Below are positions 9,145 through 18,875 of a stretch of DNA of 64,000 nucleotides, one piece after another. The position numbers were made by a program, and so were the translations under genes. Under the pieces are notes generated by a model. It had not been told where the DNA came from and did not search any database. It was given only the letters and a program-made list of their open reading frames with translations. Every line of letters starts with the position of its first letter. The first letter of the stretch is position 1. Source of the stretch: Leptolyngbya sp. PCC 6406. Lineage in GTDB: Bacteria; Cyanobacteriota; Cyanobacteriia; Phormidesmidales; Phormidesmidaceae. Location: assembly GCF_000332095.2 (NCBI RefSeq), contig NZ_KI913949.1, forward strand, positions 820,466 through 884,465, written 5' to 3'.

Positions 9145-9207
9145 GGGCAATACGGGGAACGGGCAATACGGGGAACGGGCAATACGGGGAACGGGCAATA
9201 GGGGCAG
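9145..9207. repeat. Tandem 16-bp repeat upstream of the helicase
   Basis: Three full copies of GGGCAATACGGGGAAC lie at 9145-9160, 9161-9176 and 9177-9192, followed by a degenerate partial copy. They sit immediately before the preferred helicase start and would be leader DNA if translation starts at 9139. Confidence 0.85.
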
Positions 9208-9388
9208 AGGGATCGCGATCGCACTTCAATAATATATCGGTACTAAACCCATTCCCCTGGTCTACCCAGTGAGACTGGCCTCCCCCAGGAATGAGGTTCC
9301 CAGAATCCTCAGGGAAATCCAAAGTCCATCTTTAGCGTTGTCTCAGTCCTATGCTAGGCTAATCAATGTCAGTTTTTCTGACCTGGGT

Positions 9389-9460
9389 GGCTCAGTAGCT
9401 CAGTGGTAGAGCAGGGGACTCATAAGCCCTTGGTCGCGTGTTCAAATCACGCCTGAGCCA
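9389..9460 (+). tRNA. tRNA-Met (CAU), elongator type
   Basis: A 72-nt cloverleaf can be drawn. The acceptor stem GGCTCAG pairs with CTGAGCC, the D arm is GCTC...GAGC, the anticodon loop CTCATAA carries CAT, and the T arm is GCGTG-TTCAAAT-CACGC. The discriminator base is A and CCA is not encoded. The first pair is G-C, which argues against an initiator tRNA. The anticodon stem has one G-T and one A-G pair. A tRNA-Ile with a lysidine-modified CAU anticodon cannot be excluded. Confidence 0.9.
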
Positions 9461-9475
9461 TTATTTCCAATCCTT

Positions 9476-10714
9476 CTAAGTCCGACCCAACTGAGATTCT
9501 CCACAGTGGATGCAGTAGGGCAGATACTTATAAGTGGCCCTATGGCAGTGGGGACAATCCCGGTGCTGCTCATAGCCACAGTGGGGACAGTGAGCCTCAC
9601 CGTGACGGATTTTCTTGGCGCAGCGAATGCAGCGAGAGTTTTGTACCCGATTTGCCGCCTGAACCCGAGGATTGAAAATAACCTGTTGGCAAAACTTGAT
9701 AATTCCAAATCCCACCAGAGGAATTAGCAAGATATAGACATAGCTGACCAGAAACAGGAGTCCCCCCAACAGGGCACTGATGATTGAGAAAATCAGCTCA
9801 AATAAAACTCCCACCTGCAAGAATTCAAAGATTTTGAATACCAGCGGGATGAAGAAAATGGCCAACAGGTGCCAACTCATCAACGCCAGCAATCCATAAC
9901 GTCGCCGATCGGCATAGCCATGGAGCGCCGTTGCCAACACAATCAACGGCAGCAAAAACGCCCCTTGCAGCGAAAGTTGAATGCTGGGATACCAAAAGGC
10001 TGCGCGATCGTAGCCCGCTTCGACCGCTTGAAATTGCCCCTCATCCTGAACAAAGGCAAGAAAAGCTTGACTAGTCGGCTGCTCTACCAACTCGCTGCGG
10101 AGGGCGGCCATCTCCTGTTGGAGTTGGGCAATGTTTTCTAGGTTACGGTCCAGGGTTTGCCTAGCCTGGGATGCATCTACCGTATTAATGGACTGATCAC
10201 GGGGCTGTCCCGCCAACTCTTCCAAAAGCGTGGAGTCATATTCAGAGCGAATGGCACTATTGGCATTTTCAAGCTGAACAATTTCACCATATTTTTGGTC
10301 TAAGGTTCTAATGATTTGTTGATTTTCAGGAGTGGCAATTTGGTCCTGATATTCGGCATATTTAAGACAGGTTTCCGACACTTCTCCAAGGTGTCCAACC
10401 TCTAACTGAGTATGGTTTTCCTGAAAACCGGGCTGGATCGCCGCATCATAGGATGCGATGGGTCGGAGTAGATTATAGTCCTTGGCCGGGTCGGTCTGAG
10501 TGCGGTATTGGCTCCATTCGCTATAGCAGGGATAGGCTTGGGACGGACTCAGATGCCAAGCGCTGATGTCATGGAGCCCTGTAAATACATTGACCAATAT
10601 GAAAATATCGATCAGGATGATCACTGTCAAACTAACCCGGTTTAGGGGTTCATTGTTGATGGTTCTAGCTCTTCTGAAAAAACGAGCTATATATCGACGC
10701 AATCGGTTCAACAT
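9476..10714 (-). CDS. Membrane protein with two C-terminal zinc ribbons
   Basis: I do not recognise a named family for this 412-residue protein. There is a basic N-terminus and a transmembrane segment near residues 28-46. A soluble, Gln/Glu-rich stretch that could form a coiled coil follows (about 130-210). A hydrophobic block with about three to four membrane segments covers 243-345. The C-terminus holds two zinc ribbons of the same pattern, CX2C-X10-CX2C, at Cys362-Cys379 and Cys387-Cys404. Paired ribbons after a membrane block suggest a cytoplasmic protein- or nucleic-acid-binding head on a membrane anchor. The gene is flanked by the tRNA and by a long gene-free region. Confidence 0.75.
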   Translation of the reverse strand: MLNRLRRYIARFFRRARTINNEPLNRVSLTVIILIDIFILVNVFTGLHDISAWHLSPSQAYPCYSEWSQYRTQTDPAKDYNLLRPIASYDAAIQPGFQENHTQLEVGHLGEVSETCLKYAEYQDQIATPENQQIIRTLDQKYGEIVQLENANSAIRSEYDSTLLEELAGQPRDQSINTVDASQARQTLDRNLENIAQLQQEMAALRSELVEQPTSQAFLAFVQDEGQFQAVEAGYDRAAFWYPSIQLSLQGAFLLPLIVLATALHGYADRRRYGLLALMSWHLLAIFFIPLVFKIFEFLQVGVLFELIFSIISALLGGLLFLVSYVYILLIPLVGFGIIKFCQQVIFNPRVQAANRVQNSRCIRCAKKIRHGEAHCPHCGYEQHRDCPHCHRATYKYLPYCIHCGESQLGRT

Positions 10715-12103
10715 ATGGATGAAGTGGAAAGTGGTTTGAAAAGGAAAGAGAATCCAGAAAGGCTAGGGTGAATTAATTGAAGTGCCCCTAAGGGGATGCC
10801 TGAGAAGTCGAGTATGGGTGCTGAAACCCTTATTCTTTCGTCATGCGCCAGTGCTCATAACTCTGATTCTTTCGTAGGCAACCACCCTTTTCGGACACCC
10901 TCTAAGTAAGATAGCCCTGACTCTGATCTCCCTGATATACCTTGGAGTCAAAATATCGGGTGTCAGCCCTCAGTACACCAATCTCCAGCTCAGTGTGCTA
11001 GGGGCCGATTCACGGCTAGGATGGCTACGCCCCCTCTTCCCTGGAGGCACAGACATTCTGCTTCCCTACGGTGGACAAAGATAAACGGTGGGGCCATGCC
11101 TATCCCGACTGTCTGCCTTCGGCGGTCAAGATGGCTATCTTCCTGCTTTGGGTGGTCAAGGTGACCAACCCACGTTAGCGGTCAAGAATTGGCGGTGATC
11201 CACCTCTGGGAACAGCTTGTAGGGAAGCACTAAAGTCTGGTCTCAAGGGGCGGAAGGCTGGGTTCTTGAGGAGGGAAAGCCTTGGTATAGGTCAATTATG
11301 GACTACTATCTTGCTCTTATATGGAAATCCATTTAGATTAGCGGATAGCCATTTTTCGGGCTAAGGATGAGCGGATAGGGATCTGTTCAGTTTTTCTTAT
11401 CTATAGGGCACAAAGCGAGGGTTCTAGGAGCAACACGTCGGCTAAATCTCCGATTCTCTGGTCAATTTAGGACAGGATCTTTGTCGGGAAACCAGCCAAA
11501 CTGATTGAAGTTGTTTTGGGTGAAGAATAAATCCTTGCTCAGTCCTCATGGAATTTCGAGGGAGAGATGGGAGCTATTCTCTTTTTTTTGTTTTGTTAAG
11601 GGCGTCTCTCTCCGACAGTGATTTAGCTAGGCTGTAGTCCCACTCCCAGGCAAATCCAGGGTTTAAGACACCCTCTTGGATCTACAAGCCATAGTTCAGT
11701 AGCTGGGTATAAAAAATCGAGACATAGGTGGGATTGTTGTGGAATTAACGTAGCCATACCCGAGGGCTGTGCGCTCAGCACACAATTCAAGACTCCTTGA
11801 TTAATTGCCTTGTATAGCGATTTTCCGTGAATTGTGAAAGTTAGTAGTGTAGGCGTCTCGCCTGCTCGTGCAGGATGCCCGTCCTGCCTTCAAGAATCAA
11901 TTCGGATTGCTATAGCGCATTTCAAGAGGCTGAAACTCTTAAACTCACGTTTCTGCTTTCAGGTGAAGCTGGATCTTTTAAGGTGATCTTGATGAAGACT
12001 TACTCTGTAAAATCCATGCTAACTGGCTAGATTCTAAAGCCTATTCTTCACCTTCTAAGTCCTTCTTGCTTCAGAAATAAATCAACGACTCAGAAACAAA
12101 AAC
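10715..12103. other. Gene-poor region of about 1.4 kb
   Basis: No reading frame with credible coding character was found on either strand. The sequence is lower in GC than its surroundings. It holds degenerate motifs such as CGGTCAAGATGGCTATC around 11130-11170, and a T-rich tract (TTTTTTTTGTTTTGTTAAG) around 11583-11600. Near 11849-11885 is GTAGGCGTCTCGCCTGC followed by CAGGATGCCCGTCCTGCC, which resembles short palindromes common in cyanobacteria. It may be decayed DNA or may encode an untranslated RNA. Confidence 0.5.
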
Positions 12104-13567
12104 ATGAATAGAAGCTGGTCTGTCGAAATCAGAAAAGTACTTTTGACCCATTCTCTTCTCATTTTCATTCCGACGGCATTACTGCTAGCGTTACAGTCTA
12201 ACGGATATTCTATACAGGGTCTTCACCGTACTATTTCAACCCTCTACTTGATCAGTGCTTTCGTTTTGATTTTGGAGTCTACGGTAGCCCTGTTTCGTCG
12301 ATTTTCGAGTCATCCTAAAAGGTTTTCCAAAGGGTTTATAGATCAGCAATGGGATGCCTTTAAGGTGGGCCTAGGGGTGGGTGGTGCTAGGATTCCTGCT
12401 CCCCTGCTTCCTTTGCCACGCTGCTCTTTTTTAGTGGTGGCTTATTTGCCCAACGAGCAAGATATTATCCTGGAAACCCTAATCCATATTTTGGAGCATA
12501 TACATCGTCCTAAGGCAGGGCTAGAGGTGATTCTGGCCTATAATACGCCGATGGATCTACCCGTGGAGTCAGCGTTGCAAGCCCTAGCGCGACAGCATCC
12601 CGAGTTGCAGTTACTGCGGGTCAAGGACAGTCGTTCCAAGGCGGAAAACCTAAATGCAGCGTTGGAAATTGTGACGGGTGAGGTCACCTGTGTTCTAGAT
12701 GCCGACCATCATCCCCCTGCGGACTGTTTCCTTCGGGCTTGGCATTGGTTAGGGCAGAATTATGATGTCGTCCAGGGGCGAAATGTGGTCCGTAATTATG
12801 ATCATAATTGGCTGACGGAGACGATTGCGATCGAGTTTGAGAGCATTTATGGCATTAGCCATTCCGCCGTATCTTTTTTGACGGACACTAGCATTTTTGC
12901 GGGTTCCAATGGCTATTGGCGGACTACGGTCCTCCAGCAGGTTTGTTTTGACGCCCGCATGTTGACGGAGGATATTGATGCTACGCTACGCACTCTGTCG
13001 CGGGGCTATCGCATCCTTCACGATCGTAGTATTGTTACCTCCGAACTGGCTCCCACGGATCTCCTATCTTTTTGGTATCAGCGCAAACGATGGGCACAGG
13101 GTTGGATTGAGGTGAGCTTCAAATACCAACGCTTTATCTGGGGTTTCCCAAAATTTACGGTGTTGCAAAAGCTGTACTGGACCTGTTTACTCTACGGCTG
13201 TCAGTTCTATCCGATCATGGCTGTGCAAGTTTTTCCAGTTTTGCTGAGTGTGCTCCTATTTCAGGGGAGTTGGGCAGGCACCCATGATCCCTATCTGTGG
13301 TTTGTAACCTGCCTGGGGCTGTCGGCAATAGCCTATAAGAGTTGGGTAACTGCTCGGGTGGCGGCGTTGCAGTATCCGCTGCTGAGCCATATCAAGCATG
13401 CTCTGATGTTGATTCCCCTCATTACGCTAAAAAATGCGATCGCGATTGTTGGGCTATATGACTATCTGCGGGGCAACAATACTTGGTGGATCACCCCCCG
13501 GAGTCCGGCTTTAGGTTCCCGTCGGCGACTTGCCCGCCCAGTACCCGTTTCCACCGCCAAGTTGTAA
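12104..13567 (+). CDS. Processive family 2 glycosyltransferase, membrane-bound
   Basis: The 487-residue protein has two N-terminal membrane segments (about 13-31 and 43-64), a GT-A catalytic domain, and three or more C-terminal membrane segments. Catalytic motifs of cellulose-synthase-like enzymes are visible: the DXD-type Asp199-Ala-Asp201, Thr-Glu-Asp at 288-290, and Gln-X-X-Arg-Trp within QRKRW at 326-330. Such enzymes add sugars from a nucleotide donor to a growing polysaccharide or lipid at the inner membrane. The donor and product cannot be read from sequence. The gene stands alone between a gene-poor region and dnaK. Confidence 0.88.
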   Translation: MNRSWSVEIRKVLLTHSLLIFIPTALLLALQSNGYSIQGLHRTISTLYLISAFVLILESTVALFRRFSSHPKRFSKGFIDQQWDAFKVGLGVGGARIPAPLLPLPRCSFLVVAYLPNEQDIILETLIHILEHIHRPKAGLEVILAYNTPMDLPVESALQALARQHPELQLLRVKDSRSKAENLNAALEIVTGEVTCVLDADHHPPADCFLRAWHWLGQNYDVVQGRNVVRNYDHNWLTETIAIEFESIYGISHSAVSFLTDTSIFAGSNGYWRTTVLQQVCFDARMLTEDIDATLRTLSRGYRILHDRSIVTSELAPTDLLSFWYQRKRWAQGWIEVSFKYQRFIWGFPKFTVLQKLYWTCLLYGCQFYPIMAVQVFPVLLSVLLFQGSWAGTHDPYLWFVTCLGLSAIAYKSWVTARVAALQYPLLSHIKHALMLIPLITLKNAIAIVGLYDYLRGNNTWWITPRSPALGSRRRLARPVPVSTAKL

Positions 13568-13657
13568 TGCCAAACGCCAAGCGAGTCTCGATGCTAGAGA
13601 CGCTTCTGAGGAAGGGATAGGCCGGTTTGGTTCTGAATCGTGTCTGAATTGCTTCCG

Positions 13658-13693
13658 ACAGAGGGAAGATGGTCGCTGCCAACTTCCCTCTGT
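13658..13693 (+). terminator. Hairpin between glycosyltransferase and dnaK
   Basis: ACAGAGGGAAG and CTTCCCTCTGT form a perfect 11-bp stem with a 14-base loop. No T-run follows, so it is either a weak terminator of the upstream gene or a structure in the dnaK 5' leader. No CIRCE element (TTAGCACTC-N9-GAGTGCTAA) was found upstream of dnaK. Confidence 0.4.
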
Positions 13694-13813
13694 GCCCCCA
13701 AATCGGCCCATCAGCCTGTTTTCCAACCCCTTCAGGTTCGGTATCCCCCCCTTCAGAGAATCGAAGCTGCCCCGCACTATAGAGATAGCTGTTAAGCCGG
13801 AGCACGAAAAGCT

Positions 13814-15715
13814 ATGGGTAAAGTCGTTGGTATAGACCTAGGCACCACCAACTCAGTGGTGGCCGTTATGGAAGGGGGCAAGCCCACCGTGATTGCGAAT
13901 GCGGAAGGATTCCGCACGACGCCATCGGTAGTGGCCTATGCCAAAAATGGTGACCGTCTCGTGGGTCAAATCGCCAAGCGCGGCGCGGTTATGAATACCG
14001 AGAACACCTTTTATTCCGTCAAGCGCTTCATCGGTCGTCGCTACGACGAAGTCAGTAATGAATCCACTGAAGTCGCCTACAACGTGTTGAATGTGGGCAA
14101 CAACGTCAAACTGGATTGTCCCCAAGCGGGCAAGCAGTTTGCTCCCGAAGAAATCTCGGCCCAAGTGCTACGGAAACTAGCAGATGATGCTAGCAAGTAC
14201 CTGGGTGAAACTGTGACCCAAGCCGTCATCACCGTCCCCGCCTACTTTAACGACTCCCAACGGCAAGCCACCAAGGATGCCGGGAAGATTGCGGGCCTAG
14301 AGGTCCTGCGGATCATCAACGAGCCCACCGCCGCCTCCTTGGCCTACGGTCTTGATAAAAAGAGCAACGAAACCATCCTGGTCTTTGACCTTGGCGGCGG
14401 TACCTTTGACGTGTCCATCCTAGAGGTGGGTGAAGGTGTGTTTGAAGTGCTGGCCACTTCTGGCGATACCCACCTTGGCGGTGACGACTTCGACAAGAAG
14501 ATCGTGGACTATCTAGCTGCTGAGTTCCAAAAAACGGAGGGTATTGACCTCCGCAAGGACAAGCAGGCCCTCCAGCGCCTCACGGAAGCTGCGGAGAAAG
14601 CCAAGATTGAGCTGTCCAGCACTACCCAAGCAGAAATCAACCTGCCCTTCATCACGGCGACCCAGGACGGTCCTAAGCACCTGGAAATGGTGTTGACCCG
14701 AGGCAAATTTGAAGAGCTTGTGGCGGATCTAATCGACCGCAGCCGTATTCCCGTAGAGCAAGCCCTCAAGGATGCCAAGCTTAATAAAACCGCTATCGAC
14801 GAGATCGTCCTAGTGGGAGGTTCCACCCGAATTCCGGCAGTACAGGAACTGGTGCAAAAGGTTCTGGGTAAAGCCCCCAATCAGACCGTTAACCCCGATG
14901 AAGTGGTGGCGGTAGGGGCCGCTATCCAAGGGGGCGTCCTGGCTGGAGAAGTCAAGGACATCTTGCTGCTAGACGTAACACCCTTGTCCCTTGGTGTGGA
15001 AACCCTGGGCGGTGTCATGACTAAGCTGATTCCCCGCAACACCACCGTCCCTACCAAAAAGTCTGAAACCTTCTCCACCGCCGTGGATGGCCAGACCAAT
15101 GTGGAAATTCACGTGCTCCAGGGTGAGCGGGAAATGTCCAATGACAACAAGAGCTTGGGAACCTTCCGCCTAGATGGCATTCCCCCAGCGCCCCGAGGTG
15201 TCCCCCAAATCGAGGTCATCTTTGACATCGACGCCAACGGCATCCTTAATGTCACTGCCAAGGATAAGGGCACGGGCAAGGAACAGTCCATCAGCATCAC
15301 TGGGGCGTCTACCCTGGATGAGCGCGAGGTGGAACGCATGGTCAGGGATGCGGAGGCTAATGCGACTGCTGACCAAGAGCGCCGTGAGAAAATCGATCTG
15401 AAAAATCAGGCAGATTCCCTGGCGTACCAAGCTGAGAAGCAAGTCACGGAACTAGGCGACAAGGTGCCTGCTGATGATAAGACCAAGATCGAAGGTCAAA
15501 TCAAGGCGCTGAAGGATGCTGTGGCCGCCGAGGACTACGACCAAATGAAGTCTCTGACCACGGAACTTCAGCAGACGCTTTACGCCATCAGCGCCAACCT
15601 TTACCAGCAGACCGGGGGTGCAGAAGCTGCTGCCGGTGATGCTAGTGATGGTGGGGGCGGGGGCACAGGAGATGACGTGATTGACGCTGAGTTCACTGAG
15701 CCTGAGTCTAAGTAG
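13814..15715 (+). CDS. dnaK: Chaperone DnaK (Hsp70)
   Basis: DnaK binds exposed hydrophobic peptides in an ATP-regulated cycle with DnaJ and GrpE. The 633-residue protein begins [20 protein letters not shown] and contains the Hsp70 signatures [22 protein letters not shown] and [14 protein letters not shown]. The substrate-binding domain follows, and the tail is Gly-rich and acidic, ending [14 protein letters not shown]. The length and tail match the essential cyanobacterial DnaK2 type, though paralogue assignment needs a tree. No grpE or dnaJ is adjacent. Two hairpins follow the gene, the second a standard terminator. Confidence 0.97.
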   Translation: MGKVVGIDLGTTNSVVAVMEGGKPTVIANAEGFRTTPSVVAYAKNGDRLVGQIAKRGAVMNTENTFYSVKRFIGRRYDEVSNESTEVAYNVLNVGNNVKLDCPQAGKQFAPEEISAQVLRKLADDASKYLGETVTQAVITVPAYFNDSQRQATKDAGKIAGLEVLRIINEPTAASLAYGLDKKSNETILVFDLGGGTFDVSILEVGEGVFEVLATSGDTHLGGDDFDKKIVDYLAAEFQKTEGIDLRKDKQALQRLTEAAEKAKIELSSTTQAEINLPFITATQDGPKHLEMVLTRGKFEELVADLIDRSRIPVEQALKDAKLNKTAIDEIVLVGGSTRIPAVQELVQKVLGKAPNQTVNPDEVVAVGAAIQGGVLAGEVKDILLLDVTPLSLGVETLGGVMTKLIPRNTTVPTKKSETFSTAVDGQTNVEIHVLQGEREMSNDNKSLGTFRLDGIPPAPRGVPQIEVIFDIDANGILNVTAKDKGTGKEQSISITGASTLDEREVERMVRDAEANATADQERREKIDLKNQADSLAYQAEKQVTELGDKVPADDKTKIEGQIKALKDAVAAEDYDQMKSLTTELQQTLYAISANLYQQTGGAEAAAGDASDGGGGGTGDDVIDAEFTEPESK

Positions 15716-15722
15716 ACCTAAC

Positions 15723-15751
15723 CGGGGGAGATAGCGCTGCTATTTCCCCCG
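15723..15751 (+). terminator. Hairpin directly after dnaK
   Basis: CGGGGGA-G-ATAGC pairs with GCTAT-T-TCCCCCG around a GCT loop, with one internal mismatch. It starts 8 bp after the dnaK stop. No T-run follows; it may protect the transcript end or act together with the next terminator. Confidence 0.55.
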
Positions 15752-15801
15752 AATTCAGGTTTCTGAACCTAGTTTTATAGACTTGCTCCGGCTAGCAAGG
15801 G

Positions 15802-15828
15802 CGGATGGCAACTGCCATCCGTTTTTTT
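15802..15828 (+). terminator. Intrinsic terminator downstream of dnaK
   Basis: CGGATGGC and GCCATCCG form an 8-bp stem around AACT, followed by seven T residues. This is a textbook intrinsic terminator about 90 bp after the dnaK stop codon. Confidence 0.92.
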
Positions 15829-15914
15829 ATGCCTCAGGCAGGGATGACAGAGGGAAGGGAACAACTGTAAAACAAGGGTGGCCTAGAATTCGTGATTCCT
15901 TTCTCAATTCATCT

Positions 15915-16190
15915 ATGCCACATTTCCCTAAACAGCTCCGTCGCAACCTAATCTGGCTATCGCTGCTGATTTTGGTCTGGCTGCTATGCAGTGGGGAAGC
16001 TCAGGCAGAAGAATTGCGCGATCGCATGGCCCAGTTTCCCCAATGGTACCCCTGACCTGCGGTCCAGGCTCCTAGAAGGGAACTGGTCTACCTTGACCAG
16101 AGGCAGGTACTTGGGAGATGGCGGCAGGCCACACAATTCGGGCATAGCTTCGAGCCTATACAGAACAGAAGTCTGCATAGGCTCGCCTGA
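15915..16190 (+). pseudogene. DUF6816-like secreted protein gene with in-frame TGA
   Basis: The first 46 codons encode a signal peptide (basic start, hydrophobic core about residues 11-27, cleavage near AQA) followed by EELRDRMAQFPQWYP and a TGA at 16053-16055. The same frame continues for 44 further codons to a TGA at 16188-16190 as PAVQAPRRELVYLDQRQVLG and onward. From memory of the family, cyanobacterial DUF6816 proteins have FPQW, then a PPVQPA-like stretch, then GDLVYPDWFAGTW. The two halves here match this in order and frame. Full members are about 200 residues, so the gene is interrupted by a nonsense codon and also truncated. It is probably a decaying remnant. Confidence 0.6.
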
Positions 16191-16236
16191 CCGTCGCCAG
16201 CACCGGGATTTTGGTTAAGCGCCTCTAGCTAGAGAG

Positions 16237-17190
16237 CTAGCTAGCTAGATATTCCTGCATATCACCCCGGCGCTTCCGCAGCTTCGTCAGGGCTTCCCGC
16301 TCAATCTGACGCACCCGCTCCCGGCTGATACTAAGCATTTCCCCAATTTTGGCTAGGGTCAGAGTTTGACCATCCGTGAGGCCAAATCGGAGACGTAGAA
16401 CCTGCTGCTGCTGGGGAGTCAAATCGCCCATCAGGCGGTCTAAATCGCGACGCAGAGCCGCCTGGGTAGCAAATTCCTCGGGGGAAGGGCCTTCATCCTC
16501 TAGCAGTTCGCTTAACTCGGTGTCTTGGTTGTCTCCCACTCGCAGATCCAAGGACAGGGGCTGCCGCGCCTTCTCCAGATAATCCCGCACCTGCTTGGGG
16601 GTTAGTTCCAGTTCTGCGGCCAACTCCATCACTGTGGCGGCGCGGCCATACTGTTGAGAGAGTTGGCGCTGGGCTTTCTTGATTTTGTTGAGCTTTTCCG
16701 TGATGTGGATAGGCAGGCGAATGGTGCGGCTCTTTTCTGCGATCGCACGGGTGATGGCCTGTCGAATCCACCAGTAGGCATAGGTCGAGAAGCGATAGCC
16801 CTTAGTAGGGTCAAACTTTTCCACCCCCCGCTGCATACCAATAGTTCCCTCCTGGATTAGGTCCAGGAGATCCACATTACGCTTGATATATTTTTTGGCG
16901 ACGGACACCACCAGTCGTAGGTTCGCTTCCACCATTCTGCGCTTGGCGGTGTCGCCTGCCCGAACAATAGTGAGCAGTTGCCCTTCCGAGAGATTTACCG
17001 CCGCCGCCCACTCAGCCTGAGTGGGCGTACGATCTAGCTCTTCGGTTAACGCCTCTCGCCGCTTCTCTAAAAGGCTCAAATGTTGGACCTGTTTGCCCAA
17101 CACAATTTCTTCTTCATGGGTTAAGAGAGGCACCCGACCTATCTCCTTGAGATAGGTCCGAACTAAATCGGTATTCTGAATCGTTTTCAT
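16237..17190 (-). CDS. Group 2 sigma-70 factor
   Basis: The 317-residue protein directs RNA polymerase to promoters, probably under stress or changed light or nutrients, as group 2 sigma factors do in cyanobacteria. It has region 1.2 ([21 protein letters not shown]), the invariant region 2 core ([49 protein letters not shown]), region 3, and region 4.2 ([21 protein letters not shown]). It lacks the long N-terminal region of SigA. Length is close to Synechocystis SigD, but which of SigB to SigE it matches cannot be settled by eye. Its stop overlaps an AGCTAG-rich inverted repeat (16223-16242). Confidence 0.92.
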   Translation of the reverse strand: MKTIQNTDLVRTYLKEIGRVPLLTHEEEIVLGKQVQHLSLLEKRREALTEELDRTPTQAEWAAAVNLSEGQLLTIVRAGDTAKRRMVEANLRLVVSVAKKYIKRNVDLLDLIQEGTIGMQRGVEKFDPTKGYRFSTYAYWWIRQAITRAIAEKSRTIRLPIHITEKLNKIKKAQRQLSQQYGRAATVMELAAELELTPKQVRDYLEKARQPLSLDLRVGDNQDTELSELLEDEGPSPEEFATQAALRRDLDRLMGDLTPQQQQVLRLRFGLTDGQTLTLAKIGEMLSISRERVRQIEREALTKLRKRRGDMQEYLAS

Positions 17191-17582
17191 GGGTAAAAGG
17201 CCACTAATAACGCCGGGGATGCATCTGAACGATGCCAGTATGTCGGGAACAGCAGAGATAGGCCCCTAATTTGTCGCGAAGAGGACTTCACTGCTTCTAT
17301 ATTAACTATCGTAACATTTATGAGAGGAATGCTCACAATTATTTTTGATTCCCCTTCTCCCCCTAATGAGGGAGTTCAGTCGGTCTAAGTGTCCGTAGGA
17401 TAATGAGTTTAGGGTTAAACAACTGCATCCTTAGCAACAAAAACCTGAGAAATTCCAGAAGGACTCCTAGGGCTAGTGTAACGAATATTAATAATATGCC
17501 CTGAAATCTTAAAGAATGCATCGCCCTAGGGGTGAGCGCTTTCAGGCCCTCCCCTAAGACAAAATGACCTTGCGCCAGTACC
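17191..17582. other. Intergenic region between sigma factor and IS element
   Basis: The 392 bp upstream of the leftward sigma gene are relatively AT-rich, with an AATATTAATAATAT stretch near 17486-17499 and possible promoter elements around 17300-17345. No gene is visible. Confidence 0.5.
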
Positions 17583-17644
17583 TAGTACTGGGTGGCTGAA
17601 ATGACCTTACCATTGAGAGGTAGGGTAAAGAGGACTTTTCTACA

Positions 17645-18223
17645 ATGGCTAGACTGACTGCCGCCAGGCTCACTTTGAGCGAAACGGAGCGGAGCGACTT
17701 AGAGCAATTGATTCGACGTCAGCGGACGTCACAGCAGCTCGCTTTGCGCGCCAAGATTATCCTCACAGCTGATGAGGGCAAAGGCCATGGCGAAATCGCC
17801 CGAGACTTGGGGGTCAGCAAAGAGATGAGTCGCCGCTGGCGGGGGCGTTGGCTGGAGTTGAGTCAACAACAGGTCGCTGTGGAAGAGCGCCTACAGGATG
17901 TCCCTCGTCCCGGGGCTCCGGCTACCTTTAGCCTCGAACAAATCACGCAACTCTATGCCCTAGCTTGTGCACCGCCCGAGCAGTATGGCCGCCCCATCAG
18001 TCATTGGACCCCTGGAGAACTGGCCGATGAACTGAGCAAGCAGGGAATTGTCGAGAGTATCAGTCCCCGTCATGTGGGCCGACTGTTGGCCGAGGCTGAC
18101 CTCAAACCCCACCAGAGCCGTTACTGGCTCTCCCCCCCCCCGACCCTAACTTCGAGGACAAAGTCAAAGACATTTGCCAGGTCTACGAACAGGCTGCCAC
18201 TCGTGCCGAACACGGCGAGCTGA
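17645..18223 (+). CDS. IS630 transposase, N-terminal part (helix-turn-helix)
   Basis: The first transposase frame begins 62 bp inside the IS. It encodes a helix-turn-helix (HGEIARDLGVSKEMSRRWRG) and a second winged-helix-like segment (WTPGELADELSKQG...ISPRHVGRLLAEADLKPHQ), which bind the inverted repeats. The frame reaches YWLSPPP at the C10 tract (18132-18141), after which about 25 out-of-frame residues are read to a stop at 18223. A shift of -1 at this tract continues as DPNFEDKVKDICQ, the expected family sequence. The protein made without slippage could bind DNA but lacks all catalytic residues, so it might act as an inhibitor. Confidence 0.88.
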   Translation: MARLTAARLTLSETERSDLEQLIRRQRTSQQLALRAKIILTADEGKGHGEIARDLGVSKEMSRRWRGRWLELSQQQVAVEERLQDVPRPGAPATFSLEQITQLYALACAPPEQYGRPISHWTPGELADELSKQGIVESISPRHVGRLLAEADLKPHQSRYWLSPPPTLTSRTKSKTFARSTNRLPLVPNTAS

Positions 18224-18846
18224 CCTTCAGCCTGGATGAGATGACGGGAATCCAGGCTCTGGAACGGACGATGCCTGACATCGCCATGAAGCCGGGACGC
18301 TGTACCCGCATTGAGTTTGAGTATATTCGCCATGGCACTCAAACCCTGATTGCCTCATTCAATGTCGCTACCGGACAGGTGGATCAGGCCACCGTGGGAG
18401 ACACCCGCACCGAGCAAGACCTCGAGAGTCACCTCAGAGCCTTACTGGCCCAAGTTCCAGATGCCTCCAAGATTCATCTGGTCATGGATTGCCTCAACAC
18501 TCATCAATCGGAATCTCTCGTCCGACTGGTGGCGGAACGCGAGGAAAAACCGATTCATCTGGGCCAGAAAGGGAAGACGGGCATTCTCCTGTCTATGGCG
18601 ACCCGAGCGGCGTTCTTGAGCGACCCCAGCCATCGACTGGTCGTTCACTTCACCCCCAAGCATTGCTCCTGGCTCAATCAAATTGAGCTTGGGTTCTCCA
18701 TCCTGGTACGTAAGCTACTCCGACGTTCGAGTTTTACCAGTCAAGCCCAACTCAAGGCGAAGATTTTAGCGTTTGTCGATTACTTCAATCGCACCATGGC
18801 TAAGCCCTTCAAGTGGAACTACACGGGTAAGCCCTTGGTCGCATAA
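18142..18846 (+). CDS. IS630 transposase, C-terminal catalytic part (-1 frame)
   Basis: This frame encodes the DDE integrase-like domain. The first catalytic Asp is in TFSLDEM just before the ATG at 18241, the second in VMDCLNTH, and the Glu in LNQIELGF. An independent start at the ATG would lose the first Asp, so only a fusion with the upstream frame by slippage on the C10 run gives a complete enzyme. Downstream motifs FTPKHCSWLNQIE and FVDYFNRTMAKPFKWNYTGK are typical of IS630 transposases. The alternative is that the run length is a mutation or a sequencing error and the transposase is one frame or dead. Confidence 0.85.
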   Translation, partial: DPNFEDKVKDICQVYEQAATRAEHGELTFSLDEMTGIQALERTMPDIAMKPGRCTRIEFEYIRHGTQTLIASFNVATGQVDQATVGDTRTEQDLESHLRALLAQVPDASKIHLVMDCLNTHQSESLVRLVAEREEKPIHLGQKGKTGILLSMATRAAFLSDPSHRLVVHFTPKHCSWLNQIELGFSILVRKLLRRSSFTSQAQLKAKILAFVDYFNRTMAKPFKWNYTGKPLVA

Positions 18847-18875
18847 ATGCCTTGGCCACTTCCGCCAAGCAGTAC

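Noticed and set aside
11583..11600. Intrinsic terminator at the T-rich tract
   Set aside because: No stable GC-rich stem precedes the T-run.
13568..13813. CIRCE heat-shock operator upstream of dnaK
   Set aside because: No TTAGCACTC-N9-GAGTGCTAA or close variant was found.
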